From an uncultured Pseudomonadota bacterium (GTDB taxonomy: Bacteria; Myxococcota_A; UBA9160; PR03): a stretch of DNA of 52,095 nt. The notes beneath the pieces were generated by a model. It searched no databases and was not told the DNA's origin. It saw only the letters and a program-made list of their open reading frames with translations. The position numbers were made by a program, and so were the translations under genes. The stretch is taken from the NCBI GenBank assembly GCA_900696485.1, contig CAADGG010000089.1, forward strand, positions 1 through 52,095. Reading direction: 5' to 3'. How positions within the stretch are numbered: the first letter of the stretch is position 1; each line of letters starts with the position of its first letter. Below, piece by piece: positions 23,657 through 33,036 of the stretch.

Positions 23657-24579
23657 TGCCTGCCGGACGCGCGGCGGTGGTCTTCACGGCCGCCGCCGCG
23701 CTCCTCTCGAACTCTGCGATCGCCGCGGAGACACCGGACGAACTCGTCGCCCGTGGCCGCGCCGTTCTCGAGGCGGCGGGCGGCTGCACCTGCCACACGG
23801 ACTTCGACGACGACGGCCCCCCGCTGGCCGGCGGCCGCCCGCTGTCGACTCCGTTCGGTGTCTACTACTCGACCAACATCACGCCGGACCCGGAGACCGG
23901 CATCGGACGCTGGAGCGACGCCGACTTCGCGCGCGCGATGCGGGAGGGCCGTGCACCGGACGGCTCGGCATACTTCCCGGTGTTCCCGTACACGTCGTTC
24001 ACCGGGATGAGCGACGAGGATCTGCGAGCGCTGAAGGCCTACCTGTTCTCGCTCGCTCCGGTGCGACGCGAGAACCGCCCGCACGACGTGTGGCCGCCGT
24101 TCTCGTGGCGTCTCTCGGCCCGGATCTGGCAGTGGCTCCACTTCGAGCCGGCCCGCTTCTCTCCCGATCCATCACAAACCGCGGCCTGGAACCGCGGCGC
24201 GTACCTGGTGCACGCCGTCGCCCACTGCGGCGAGTGTCACACGCCGCGAACCCTCACCGGCGCCATCGACCGCTCGCGCTGGCTGGCCGGCGCCAGCGAC
24301 GGACCGGAGGGAGAACTCGCGCCCAACATCACGCCGCACGAGACGACCGGCATCGGCCGCTGGACCGCCACGGACCTCGTCTGGTACCTGCAGATGGGCT
24401 TCGATCCCGACGGCGATGACGCGCAGGGCCTGATGCGCGAGACCATCGAGCATGGCTTTCAGCACGTCCCACGCACAGACCTCGAGGCGATCGCGACGTA
24501 CCTGGCCACCGTGCCGCCCATCGAGAACCGGCTGCTCGACCACGCCGACCACGCGGACCACGCCGATCCCGAACCCTGA
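23656..24579 (+). CDS. Diheme-type c-type cytochrome with one atypical heme site (CxCH)
   Basis: A 307-residue exported protein with signal peptide (VVFTAAAALLSNSAIAA). It has two related cytochrome c domains, each with an NITPxxxTGIGRW motif, as in the cytochrome subunits of alcohol/aldehyde dehydrogenases. The second domain has a normal heme site CGECH (191-195). The first reads CTCH (Cys44, Cys46, His47), one residue short of CxxCH. It probably passes electrons from a periplasmic dehydrogenase, possibly PQQ- or GMC-type, to the respiratory chain. The C-terminus has a short repeat DHADHADHAD, perhaps metal-binding. Confidence 0.92.
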   Translation: MPAGRAAVVFTAAAALLSNSAIAAETPDELVARGRAVLEAAGGCTCHTDFDDDGPPLAGGRPLSTPFGVYYSTNITPDPETGIGRWSDADFARAMREGRAPDGSAYFPVFPYTSFTGMSDEDLRALKAYLFSLAPVRRENRPHDVWPPFSWRLSARIWQWLHFEPARFSPDPSQTAAWNRGAYLVHAVAHCGECHTPRTLTGAIDRSRWLAGASDGPEGELAPNITPHETTGIGRWTATDLVWYLQMGFDPDGDDAQGLMRETIEHGFQHVPRTDLEAIATYLATVPPIENRLLDHADHADHADPEP

Positions 24580-24589
24580 GCGAGCCGCC

Positions 24590-25660
24590 TCACCAGCGGT
24601 GCGCGAACTCCTCCGCCCAGCCGATCAGCCCGTCGACGGCGAGCTCTCGACCTTCGGCGCGCACGTGGCCACGCCAGCGACCGAAGGCGCAGACGCCCCC
24701 GGTTTCGAGAAATCCCAGATTCAGGCGCGGCGTATGCGCGGCGATCGGCTCGAGCACGAGGTCGATGGCGCCCGAGTGGGGCGCCCACACGTGCCACGGC
24801 TTGCGCCACTCCGCGGCGTCGTAATCCCAGCGCAGGTCCTCCATGACCTTGTGCAGGCGGCCGTTCCACAGGATGCCGTTCTCGTTCGAGCCGGTCCCGG
24901 TGGTCCAGCGGGCGCCGAAGTTGACGCCGAGCCGCACGTCGTCGGCCCAGCCGGTCGCGACGCCCCAGTTCCAGAAGGAGCGACGGGGCCACACGCCGCG
25001 CCCCCAGTCCTGGACGCCGAAGCCGGTGCGCGGGTCGAACACGTAGCGGCGAGAGCCGGCCCGCAGCTCTCCCTCGCACGGCAGCGCCGCGTGCTTCGAG
25101 TTGCACTGGAAACGCGTCGGCGTCCACGGCACCACCACGTTCAGGCTCTCGTGCCCGGGCGGCCGGCGCACGCCGAAGTCCGCCGCGATCTCGGTGCCGT
25201 CACCGGCGCGTCCTCGAAAGCGCACGGCGAGGTCGTCCCCGTCGAGGGTGTTGGCGTACTCGATCCCGCCGCCGCGGAACCTCATGTCCGCCTCCACCTG
25301 CTCGGACATCGCAAACCGCCCCGGCCGCCCGTACGAGGCGCCACTCCAATGCGAACCGTCCGTGAAGTCCGTCAACGTAAACGAGCAGAACGACACCAGA
25401 TCGATGTCGGCAAGCGTCACGGAGAACACGAAGTCCGGGGCGATCCAATTCCAGAAGTTCCACTTCTTCTTGCGCAGCCAGTGCCCGGAGAGGTTCGCCC
25501 GCACTCGTGGCTGCCGGGAGAACCCGACGGCTGCGGGGTTGAGACGCCCGCGATCGTCACAGAGATCGACCGCTTCGGTGATCTCGCGTTCGACGTAGAC
25601 GGGTCCGACGGGTGTGCGTCCCGTCTGGTCGAGGATCGGGAGATGGTCCGGCAGCGTCAC
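24590..25660 (-). CDS. DUF2804 family protein
   Basis: A 356-residue soluble protein of the DUF2804 family, recognised by DRGRLNPAAVGFSRQP, KKWNFWNWIAPDFVFSVTLADI, and FDPRTGFGVQDWGRGVWP. The role of the family is unknown; a lipocalin-like beta fold has been suggested for relatives handling lipids. The GTG start at 25660 follows ggagg. The HAD phosphatase gene is 27 bp upstream on the same strand, so they are probably cotranscribed. Convergent with the cytochrome operon (10 bp between stops). Confidence 0.88.
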   Translation of the reverse strand: MTLPDHLPILDQTGRTPVGPVYVEREITEAVDLCDDRGRLNPAAVGFSRQPRVRANLSGHWLRKKKWNFWNWIAPDFVFSVTLADIDLVSFCSFTLTDFTDGSHWSGASYGRPGRFAMSEQVEADMRFRGGGIEYANTLDGDDLAVRFRGRAGDGTEIAADFGVRRPPGHESLNVVVPWTPTRFQCNSKHAALPCEGELRAGSRRYVFDPRTGFGVQDWGRGVWPRRSFWNWGVATGWADDVRLGVNFGARWTTGTGSNENGILWNGRLHKVMEDLRWDYDAAEWRKPWHVWAPHSGAIDLVLEPIAAHTPRLNLGFLETGGVCAFGRWRGHVRAEGRELAVDGLIGWAEEFAHRW

Positions 25661-25687
25661 TCGGCAAGTCCTCCATGTGCGCGGACC

Positions 25688-26374
25688 CTAGCCCCAGCGC
25701 AGCACCGTGGGCAGGGACGGAAGGGCGCGGCGGGCCCGTTGCAGCGTGCGCCGCGTCGGATTCACGAAGTAGCCCTGCTCGGCATGCCGCAGCAGCGGAA
25801 GATCCGACGCGCTGTCGGTGTAGACGAAGCGCCACGGCGGCGGAAAGCCACGGGCGCGCAGCATCGTCACCTTGCGCTCGCCGACGCAGTGCTCACGGGT
25901 CGCCAGGCCGCCGCCCCAGGATCGCATCGAGGAGCCGATGATCTCGACGTCCTCGAGCCCGAGCGACGCGCAGATCGCCCGGGCCAGATCCTCGAACGCC
26001 CCGGTGGCGATGACGACCTGGTGGCCAGCCTGCTGATGCTCGCGAAGCCGCGTCAGGCCGTCGCGATAGACGAGCGCATCGGGATCCCGCACCAGCTCCG
26101 CCACGTGCGACTCGAGATCGCTCGCGAGCCGTTCCCGACCGAGGCCGAGCGTCGCGAGCCAGATCATCGTCGAGACCGGGACCTCGCGCAGCCCGCGCAG
26201 CGACCACAGCGGCGCGACGATCGGCGCGAGGCCCGCGGCCGCGAGGGTGCGCCACCAGTCGCGCCACAGCAGCCCTCGCACGAAACGCTCGAACGAATCG
26301 CGCCGGATCAGCGTGTAGTCGAAATCGAAGAGCGCGATGGCCGTGGCTGTGGGCGCGGGCGGAGAACCGGACAC
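25688..26374 (-). CDS. HAD-IB family phosphatase
   Basis: A 228-residue HAD-superfamily hydrolase. Motif I is FDFDYTLIRRDSF (nucleophile Asp and acid/base Asp), motif II lies around VVIATGAF, the conserved Lys is in GERKVTML, and motif III is TDSASDLPLL. This order and the helical cap fit the SerB/CicA-like HAD-IB group, which includes phosphoserine and lysophospholipid phosphatases. Substrate unknown. The ATG at 26374 is the first in frame; the catalytic motif follows about 15 residues later. Confidence 0.9.
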   Translation of the reverse strand: MSGSPPAPTATAIALFDFDYTLIRRDSFERFVRGLLWRDWWRTLAAAGLAPIVAPLWSLRGLREVPVSTMIWLATLGLGRERLASDLESHVAELVRDPDALVYRDGLTRLREHQQAGHQVVIATGAFEDLARAICASLGLEDVEIIGSSMRSWGGGLATREHCVGERKVTMLRARGFPPPWRFVYTDSASDLPLLRHAEQGYFVNPTRRTLQRARRALPSLPTVLRWG

Positions 26375-26480
26375 GATCTGCTCCTGGGCGATCTCGCGTG
26401 CGAGCGGCCGACGCGACGTCCGCTCGGCGGGATCTCTCGGCCGCGTAGGCGTAGCGCACTCGCCGCCGCGCAGCCGCCGG

Positions 26481-28040
26481 TTACGAGAACGCAGGCTTCC
26501 GGGCCGCGTTCGGGCGCGGCCAGCGCGCCAGGATCCGCTGCGCGGTCCGATCGGCGAGCGCCGCCGTCGTGATCTGGGGCGGCGCCCCGAGCGAGGTTGG
26601 AAACACGCTCATGTCCGCGACGTAGAGCCCCGGCACGTCGTGACACTCCCCGAAGGCATCCACGACCGCGTGGCGGCGATCCCCTCCCATCCGGCACGTC
26701 GACTGCGGATGCGTCGACGCGATCGCGATCTCGCCCTCGCGGACACCGCGGGCGGCGAGCACGGACAGATCGTCTCCCGGATGCAGCTCGATCGGATCGG
26801 TCCAGTACGGCGCCACGACGCGCGAGGCGCCCCCCGCGAACAGCACCTCGGCGATGTGCACGAGGCTCTCGGACAGCTGGCGCCGATCCTCTTCCGTGAG
26901 CGCGTAGTCGATGCGCGGCTTGGACGGCGAGTCGCCGGGCCGGACGCACCCCTCGCTGCGATCGTGAAGCAGCGCGAGCAGCCCGACCATCTTCGAGAAA
27001 TCGCGCATCGTGCGGAAGTGCTCCCGGCCGAAGCCGGGGAGCTGGGACGCCGTGAGGACCGGGAAGCCGGCGATCGGCATCAACACGTAGCCGCGGTGCG
27101 GATCCCGCTCGAGATCGATGAACTCGTCGATGTAGTAGCTCTGCGGAATGCCGCGATAGGCATGGATCGGCTCGTCGACGTAGCCGGCGAGCATCACGGA
27201 CGGATGCAGATGCAGCCCGCGCCCGACCCGCCCGCTCAAATTGGCGAGACGGCTGCGGAGCAGCAGGTCCGGCGACGCCACCGCGCCGGCGGCCAGCACC
27301 ACGACCTGCGCCTCCACCTCGACGCTCCCGTAGGGCTCCCCCGCGTGTCCGACGACGCGCCCGAGCACCCGCTTGCGCCCGCTGCCGTCGACCTCGATCC
27401 GTTCCGCGCGCGCATTCGCGTAGATCCGGGCGCCGGCCGCGTCGGCCTTCGGCACGTAGGTCACGAGCATCGACTGCTTCGCGTCATAGGAACAGCCGAG
27501 GATGCAATAACCGGCGCCGATGCAGCCCTCGCGATTGTGCCGGGTGACGAAGCCGGAGTACCCGAGCGACTGCGCCCCGGCGCGGATCAGGCGGTTCAGG
27601 CCGTTCACTTCGGCTTCCCGGATCTGCTTCACCTTCAGGTTCTGCTCGACACGCCGGAAGGACGGTTCGAGCGCCGCCTCCGTCAGCTCCGGCAGCGCGT
27701 GCTCCTCGCGCCACACACGCAGGATCGGCGCCGGAGTCCGGAAGGCGTAACACAGATTATGGACGGTCGAGCCGCCGACGTTGCGGCCCTGCAGCACGGT
27801 GACGGCGCCGTCCGCCGTCTGCCGCATGCCGGCCTCTTCGAACAGGCGGGGCAGCATCTCGTCTTCGCGCTGGGTGAAGTCCTGCTTCGTCCAGTGGTGT
27901 CCCTGCTCGAGGACGACGACGGAGCGCCCACCGGCGGCGAGTTCGGCCGCCGCCACCGCGCCGCCGGCTCCCGTCCCGATCACGCAGACATCCGCGCGCG
28001 CGACGAGATCGCCGCCGCGCTCGAGCAGCTTGGTGATCAC
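26481..28040 (-). CDS. GMC-family FAD oxidoreductase (membrane alcohol/sterol dehydrogenase type)
   Basis: A 519-residue flavoprotein. It has the FAD dinucleotide fold near the N-terminus (VCVIGTGAGGAVAAAELA), GRNVGGSTVHNLCY, EGCIGAGYCILGCSYDAKQSM (a Cys-containing stretch typical of long-chain alcohol oxidase/cholesterol-oxidase-like GMC members), and the C-terminal catalytic His in STHPQSTCRMG. GTG 28040 overlaps the stop of the upstream Tat-exported subunit gene (GTGA), so the two are probably subunits of one dehydrogenase. The substrate is likely a hydrophobic alcohol, sugar or sterol. Confidence 0.93.
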   Translation of the reverse strand: MITKLLERGGDLVARADVCVIGTGAGGAVAAAELAAGGRSVVVLEQGHHWTKQDFTQREDEMLPRLFEEAGMRQTADGAVTVLQGRNVGGSTVHNLCYAFRTPAPILRVWREEHALPELTEAALEPSFRRVEQNLKVKQIREAEVNGLNRLIRAGAQSLGYSGFVTRHNREGCIGAGYCILGCSYDAKQSMLVTYVPKADAAGARIYANARAERIEVDGSGRKRVLGRVVGHAGEPYGSVEVEAQVVVLAAGAVASPDLLLRSRLANLSGRVGRGLHLHPSVMLAGYVDEPIHAYRGIPQSYYIDEFIDLERDPHRGYVLMPIAGFPVLTASQLPGFGREHFRTMRDFSKMVGLLALLHDRSEGCVRPGDSPSKPRIDYALTEEDRRQLSESLVHIAEVLFAGGASRVVAPYWTDPIELHPGDDLSVLAARGVREGEIAIASTHPQSTCRMGGDRRHAVVDAFGECHDVPGLYVADMSVFPTSLGAPPQITTAALADRTAQRILARWPRPNAARKPAFS

Positions 28041-28597
28041 GAGCGCCGCTCCCCGTCGCGGAGCAGCGGGCCCGCGTAGCCGATCAGCGGCCAGGTCTCG
28101 GGCTGGCTGTAGTAGCCGAGCAGCGTGAGATTGCGCACGGCCAGGAACCCCTGGCGCCGCAGTGCGAGGCGACTCGTCATCCAGCCGCGCAGCGACGCGT
28201 CCTGGCCGGCGGCGTCGAGCCGCGTGAATCGCGAGGGCCGCAGCTCGAACAGCACGGGTCCCCACTCGAAGAGCCGCAGGGCGGTCGGGAGGATCGACGT
28301 CAGCGCCGGATCGAGCTCGCGACACAGCGCGTCGATCGTGGCGATGGCCTGGGTCTCGCGCAGCACCGGAGCGTCGGGCTCACCGGTGTCGACGAGCCGC
28401 TCGGCGAGCTGCGTCAGGATCTCGGTCTCGCGCGGGTCGAAGAACGACCGTCCGGTTCCGGCGGCGGCGGCGGCCGCCTGCGCCTGCGCCGGAACGACGC
28501 GCAACTGCGCGAGCCCCGCGAGCGCCGTCGTCGCGGCTCCCCACTGGAGGAAGCCGCGGCGGGTCAGCGGCGTCGGAGCGAACGACTCGTGCGGCAT
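28037..28597 (-). CDS. Gluconate 2-dehydrogenase subunit 3-like protein with Tat signal
   Basis: A 186-residue protein with a twin-arginine signal (LTRRGFLQWGAATTALAGLA), so it is exported folded, possibly carrying the GMC partner with it. The mature part (RETEILTQLAERLVDTGEP onward) fits the small subunit of GMC-type gluconate 2-dehydrogenase (PF13618). ATG 28597 gives the Tat motif close to the N-terminus. Translationally coupled to the GMC gene. Confidence 0.85.
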   Translation of the reverse strand: MPHESFAPTPLTRRGFLQWGAATTALAGLAQLRVVPAQAQAAAAAAGTGRSFFDPRETEILTQLAERLVDTGEPDAPVLRETQAIATIDALCRELDPALTSILPTALRLFEWGPVLFELRPSRFTRLDAAGQDASLRGWMTSRLALRRQGFLAVRNLTLLGYYSQPETWPLIGYAGPLLRDGERRS

Positions 28598-28697
28598 CTC
28601 GATCCTGTGGGTACCACCCCGGCGGGATGCCGTCGAGCCGCGGTGGCATCGTGCATTCGCGTTGCGCACGCGAGCTTCGACCGACGCCGGCGACGCC

Positions 28698-29621
28698 TCA
28701 GAAGGCGAGCCGCAGCCCCGGCCGTGGCCACTCGAAGCGGACCAGGCGGCCGGTTCCGGACAGCGTCACGTAGGCCGTACGCAGATCCTCTCCCCCGAAA
28801 CAGAGGTTCGTGACGAGCGGATCCGGCAGCGCGATGTGGTCGATCCGGGCGCCGTCCGGCGCGATCGCGGTGATCCCGCCGTTTCCGAGCGTCGCCACGC
28901 AGACGAAGCCCTCTGCATCGACGGCGAGCGAGTCGAAGAGCTGCAAGCCCGACAGGCCCGCGAGCAACGTCCCGCCGTGGCCGAGCAGGTCGGGTGCCGG
29001 ACGGATCACCCCCGGCTCGACGATCTCCCACCACCACGCACGGCCGGTGAACGTCTCGGCCACGAACACACGCCGGCCATCCGGGGACAATCCGACGCCG
29101 TTCGGCGCATCGAGCGGATAGACCACCTCGCGGATCTCCGAGCCGTCGGCGCGCGCCCAGTACAGGCCACCGCGGTCCCGATCGCGTTCGCGGATCTTGC
29201 CGTGGTCGGTGAACCAGAAGCCCCCGTGCGGATCGAAGACCAGATCGTTGGGGCCGCGCAGCGCGTGCTCGCCACACTGCTGGTACAACACGTCGACGGC
29301 GCCGCTCGCGAGATCGATCCGCTCGATGCGGCCGCCCGAGTAGTCGTGGGCCTGGTGGCCGGGAACCGTGAGCGGTCCGATCGTATGCCACTCGAAGCCG
29401 CCGTTGTTGCACACGTACAGCTTGCCGTCCGGACCGATCGCCGCGCCGTTCGGTCCGCCGCCGGGCTCCGCAACGATCGACTTCGTCCCGTCCGCCCCGA
29501 TGCGTGCAACGCGCCCGGCCTGGATCTCGACGACGATCACGCTGCCATCCGGCAGCCACACGGGACCCTCGGGAAAGGCGAGGCCGCTCGCGAGTTCGTG
29601 CAACACGGGTGTCGTCGGCAT
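28698..29621 (-). CDS. SMP-30/gluconolactonase/LRE family protein
   Basis: A 307-residue six-bladed beta-propeller lactonase. Repeated blades include FPEGPVWLPDGSVIVVEI, GGPNGAAIGPDGKLYVCNNGGF, GPNDLVFDPHGGFWFTDHG, and DAPNGVGLSPDGRRVFVAET. The Glu and Asn residues in these are the usual divalent-metal ligands. It lies 100 bp upstream of the subunit-3/GMC pair on the same strand. A lactone made by the dehydrogenase could be opened by this enzyme; inference from context. gaggggac precedes the ATG. Confidence 0.92.
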   Translation of the reverse strand: MPTTPVLHELASGLAFPEGPVWLPDGSVIVVEIQAGRVARIGADGTKSIVAEPGGGPNGAAIGPDGKLYVCNNGGFEWHTIGPLTVPGHQAHDYSGGRIERIDLASGAVDVLYQQCGEHALRGPNDLVFDPHGGFWFTDHGKIRERDRDRGGLYWARADGSEIREVVYPLDAPNGVGLSPDGRRVFVAETFTGRAWWWEIVEPGVIRPAPDLLGHGGTLLAGLSGLQLFDSLAVDAEGFVCVATLGNGGITAIAPDGARIDHIALPDPLVTNLCFGGEDLRTAYVTLSGTGRLVRFEWPRPGLRLAF

Positions 29622-29718
29622 GTCCCCTCCGGCTGGCTGCGCGCGGCGCAGTCTACTCGGCCCGGCGCGTCGGCGAAGCATCTTCCCAGCGCGCCGCCCG
29701 CGCCCTCCGCTCCGCGTC

Positions 29719-30897
29719 ATGCCCCGGCCGCCGCAACTGGCCCCCGCCGTCGTCGCGATGCCGGGCGCCGTCTACTCGCCGTTCGCCGAGCGCGTACCCA
29801 CGCACGTCGGGCCGATCTTCCCGCTCCACGTCGGAGACACCTGGCTGGCGCCGTTCGAAGGCGGCCGGATGGAGGATCTCGCGCAGGCCGTCCATCCCGG
29901 GATGCATCGCTACACCGCGTCGCAGGGCCTCCCCGAGCTGCTCGATGCCGTCGTCGAGAAGGTGCGCACGCGCAACGAGCTGCCGTGCGAACGGGACGCC
30001 GTGCTCGTGACGGGCGGCGCCACGGCCGGCCTGTCGTGCGCGATCGGCACGCTGCTCGAGCCCGGCGACGAGGTGCTGATCCTGGCGCCGTTCTGGCCGC
30101 TGATCCGCGGCATCGTACAAAGCTGGCGCGGCGTCCCGGTCGAGGTGCCGTTCTACGACCGTGTCGAGACGGCCGAGGCCGCCGTCGCCGCGGTTTCGGC
30201 GCAGCGTACGGCGCGAACCGTCGCGCTCTATGTGTCGACCCCGTCGAACCCGACCGGGCGCGTGCTGCCCGGCGACTGGCTCGAAGCGCTGGCGGACTTC
30301 GCGCGTCGCGAGGATCTGTGGCTGCTCTCCGACGAGGTCTACGAGGATCTGCTGTACCACGGGGCCCACGTGTCGATCGGGCGCTTCGTCCCGGAGCGAA
30401 CGCTGACCGCCTTCTCGTTCTCGAAGAGCTACGGGATGGCAGGCTACCGGGTCGGCTCACTGGTCGGTCCGCCCGCCGTGATCGCGGAGGTGCAGAAGCT
30501 CCACACGCATTCGACGTACTGCGCGCCGGCCCCCTCCCAGCTCTCCGCGCTGCGTGCGCTCCGGGATGGCGACGGATGGCTCGCCGAGGCCCGCGCACAG
30601 TACCAACGCGCCGGTCGCGATGCCGCACACAGCCTCGCGCTTCCGGAGCCGGCCGGTTCGACGTTCCTGTTCGTCGACGTCGCCCGACAGCTCGACGAGC
30701 GCGGCATGCCGGGTTTCCTGGAGGATCTCTTCGACGACGGCGTGCTCGTCGCGCCCGGCGCATCGGCCGGCTCCGCGTACGGCGACTGGATCCGGTTGTG
30801 CTTCACCGCGGCGCCGCCCGAGCAGGTGGCGACCGCCGTGCGGCTGCTCGCCAAGCGGCTCGGAAGGGCGGCGCCGAGCGGGGACCGCGCGTCGTGA
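29719..30897 (+). CDS. Pyridoxal-phosphate aminotransferase, class I/II
   Basis: A 392-residue fold-type I aminotransferase. Visible are PLP-site VTGGATAGLSCAIGTLL, VSTPSNPTGRVLP, LSDEVYEDLLYHG, the Schiff-base Lys in FSFSKSYGMAGYRVG, and C-terminal WIRLCFTAAP with the substrate-carboxylate Arg. The likely substrates are aspartate, aromatic or branched amino acids, undetermined. It overlaps asnS by a GTGA junction. An aspartate-type activity would fit beside asparaginyl-tRNA synthetase, but this is speculation. Confidence 0.93.
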   Translation: MPRPPQLAPAVVAMPGAVYSPFAERVPTHVGPIFPLHVGDTWLAPFEGGRMEDLAQAVHPGMHRYTASQGLPELLDAVVEKVRTRNELPCERDAVLVTGGATAGLSCAIGTLLEPGDEVLILAPFWPLIRGIVQSWRGVPVEVPFYDRVETAEAAVAAVSAQRTARTVALYVSTPSNPTGRVLPGDWLEALADFARREDLWLLSDEVYEDLLYHGAHVSIGRFVPERTLTAFSFSKSYGMAGYRVGSLVGPPAVIAEVQKLHTHSTYCAPAPSQLSALRALRDGDGWLAEARAQYQRAGRDAAHSLALPEPAGSTFLFVDVARQLDERGMPGFLEDLFDDGVLVAPGASAGSAYGDWIRLCFTAAPPEQVATAVRLLAKRLGRAAPSGDRAS

Positions 30898-32324
30898 CCG
30901 CCTCGGGCGCCGATGCGGCGGGCCCGCTCGCGACGCGCGTCGCCACGTTGCGGGCGCGCGAAGCAGCCGGCGGGCGCGTCCGGGTCCAGGGCTGGCTGAA
31001 GACGGCCCGCCACGGCAAGGAGGTGTCCTTCCTCGACGTCTCCGATGGCTCGAGCCTCGCCGGCCTCCAGGTCGTCGTCGCCCGCGAGCGCGAGAGCGCC
31101 AACCCCGAGTTCCAGACCGAGCTCCAGGCGCTGCGCACCGGCTGCGCAGTCGACGTGGTCGGTGAGCTGGTGGAGTCCCCGGCAGCCGGCCAGCGCTTCG
31201 AGATCCACGCCGAGCGCGTCACGTTGATCGGCCCGGTCGGGGATGACTACCCGCTGCAGAAGAAGCGCCATTCGTTCGAGTACCTGCGCACGCTCGGTCA
31301 TCTGCGCTTGCGCAGCAATACGCTCGGCGCGGTGCTGCGCGTGCGGGACGCCGCCGCGCGCGCCATCCGCCGCTTCTTCGAAGAGCGTGATTTCCTCGAG
31401 CTGCACGCGCCGGTCGTGACGACCCTCGACGCCGAAGGCGCCGGATCGCAGTTTCGCGTGACGACGCTCGACCCCGCCGCTCCGCCGCGCGCGGCCGACG
31501 GCGCCGTCGACTGGAGCCAGGACTTCTTCGGGAAGCCCGCGTACCTGAGCGTCTCCGGCCAGCTCGAGGCAGAGATCGCGGCACTCGCCGCCTCGCGCGT
31601 CTACACCTTCGGCCCGACGTTCCGCGCCGAGAATTCGAACACGAGTCGCCACCTCGCCGAGTTCTGGATGGTCGAGCCCGAAGCGGCCTTCCTCGATCTC
31701 GAAGGGGACGCCACGCTCGCCGAGGATTTCATCCGCCAGGTCGTGCGCGAGCTGCTCGAGCGCTGCCCCGAGGATCTCGCGTTCTTCGACGAGCGCATCG
31801 AGAAGGGCCTGCTCGCCGCGCTGGCGCACGTCGCGGAGACTCCGTTCGAGCGGATGACCTACACCGACGCCGTCGCGCGGCTCGAGCAGAGCGGCCGCAG
31901 CTTCGAGTTTCCGGTGACGTGGGGCGTCGATCTGCAGAGTGAGCACGAGCGCTGGCTCAGCGAAGAGCACGTGCGCCGGCCGCTGATCGTCACGGACTAC
32001 CCGCGTGACGTGAAAGCCTTCTACATGTACCTGAACGACGATGAACGCACGGTCCGCGCCATGGACGTGCTGGTCCCGCGTGTCGGGGAGATCGTCGGCG
32101 GCTCCCAGCGCGAACACCGCGCCGACCGGCTGGAACGGCGCATGCGAGACGCCGGCCTCGACCCGGCGCCGTACGGGTGGTACCTCGAGCTGCGTCGCCA
32201 CGGCGGCGTACCGCATGCCGGCTTCGGGCTCGGCTTCGAGCGGCTGATCCAGTTCGTCACCGGCATGGCGAACATCCGCGACGTGATTCCGTTCCCGCGC
32301 ACGCCGGGATCGGCGGAGTTCTGA
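30894..32324 (+). CDS. asnS: Asparagine--tRNA ligase
   Basis: A 476-residue class IIb synthetase. The N-terminal OB fold begins at RVRVQGWLKTARHGKEVSFL. The catalytic domain has motif 2 FRAENSNTSRHLAEFWMVEPE and motif 3 GFGLGFERLIQFVTGMANIRD, with the AsnRS-type ending VIPFPRTPGSAEF. Start GTG 30894 overlaps the aminotransferase stop. An insertion-rich stretch around residues 175-210 (LDPAAPPRAADGAVDWSQDFFG) is typical of bacterial AsnRS. Confidence 0.97.
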   Translation: MTASGADAAGPLATRVATLRAREAAGGRVRVQGWLKTARHGKEVSFLDVSDGSSLAGLQVVVARERESANPEFQTELQALRTGCAVDVVGELVESPAAGQRFEIHAERVTLIGPVGDDYPLQKKRHSFEYLRTLGHLRLRSNTLGAVLRVRDAAARAIRRFFEERDFLELHAPVVTTLDAEGAGSQFRVTTLDPAAPPRAADGAVDWSQDFFGKPAYLSVSGQLEAEIAALAASRVYTFGPTFRAENSNTSRHLAEFWMVEPEAAFLDLEGDATLAEDFIRQVVRELLERCPEDLAFFDERIEKGLLAALAHVAETPFERMTYTDAVARLEQSGRSFEFPVTWGVDLQSEHERWLSEEHVRRPLIVTDYPRDVKAFYMYLNDDERTVRAMDVLVPRVGEIVGGSQREHRADRLERRMRDAGLDPAPYGWYLELRRHGGVPHAGFGLGFERLIQFVTGMANIRDVIPFPRTPGSAEF

Positions 32325-32331
32325 AGGCCGG

Positions 32332-33036
32332 TCAGCGGTCTGCGTCGCGGGAGGCTGCCGGATCGTCGTCCTCGGAGAAGCCGAGCACCGCGAGCGCACG
32401 CGGCCCGTGCGCGCCGAAGACCAGCGTCTGTTCGATATCGGCGGTCTTCGACGGGCCGCTGATCCACGTGAGATGATGATGGGCGAGCGCGTCAGCCGGG
32501 AGCGCCGAGAACGCGCGGTGTAGATCCGCGACGAGCCGGATCGCTGGCAACAGCAACAGCACGCGCTCGGCGAGGAACAGCAGCGCGCGCTGCGGCGCGT
32601 CGCGGCCGAGAACCGCGACGGCACCGCACTCGGCGACGCCGAGCTCCCCGCGCACGATCGCGACGGCCACGTCGGCGAAGCTCGTGGGCGCCGCGGACGC
32701 ATCCGCGATCTCGACGTCCGCAGCGGCTTCGAGCAGCACCGCCGCGGACGGTTCCGCGACGATCCGGCCGCCGGCCGCCCGATCGCGCGCCCATCCGAGT
32801 GCCGCAGCGGACAACTCGGCCCGCGTCACGGGTCCGCATGGCTCTCCACCGACGCCGGCCAGAACGCCGGCAAACGTCGCCCAGCTCGCGTCGAGTGACG
32901 GGGCCGGATGGGGGCCCGGGTGGGGCACGGTACGGGACCCCGCCGAACGGATCGCCTGCAGCATCGACACGCGCGCGCCCGAGCTCCGGCGCAGGGCCGC
33001 CGGCCCGGGCGCGGACGCGCGATCCACGCGGCTCAC
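32332..33036 (-). CDS. lutC: LutC/YkgG-family lactate utilization protein C (LUD domain)
   Basis: A protein of 234 residues from GTG 33036, which overlaps the lutB stop (GTGA), or 210 from ATG 32964. The LUD domain shows FADVAVAIVRGELGVAECGAVAVL, LLLPAIRLVADLHRA, and HHHLTWISGPSKTADIEQTLVFGAHGPRAL. LutC is a subunit of the iron-sulfur L-lactate dehydrogenase complex LutABC. I prefer GTG 33036 because coupled GTGA junctions are common here. The upstream residues also look partly conserved. The expected adjacent lutA is missing from this locus; it lies at 42757-43542. Confidence 0.88.
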   Translation of the reverse strand: MSRVDRASAPGPAALRRSSGARVSMLQAIRSAGSRTVPHPGPHPAPSLDASWATFAGVLAGVGGEPCGPVTRAELSAAALGWARDRAAGGRIVAEPSAAVLLEAAADVEIADASAAPTSFADVAVAIVRGELGVAECGAVAVLGRDAPQRALLFLAERVLLLLPAIRLVADLHRAFSALPADALAHHHLTWISGPSKTADIEQTLVFGAHGPRALAVLGFSEDDDPAASRDADR

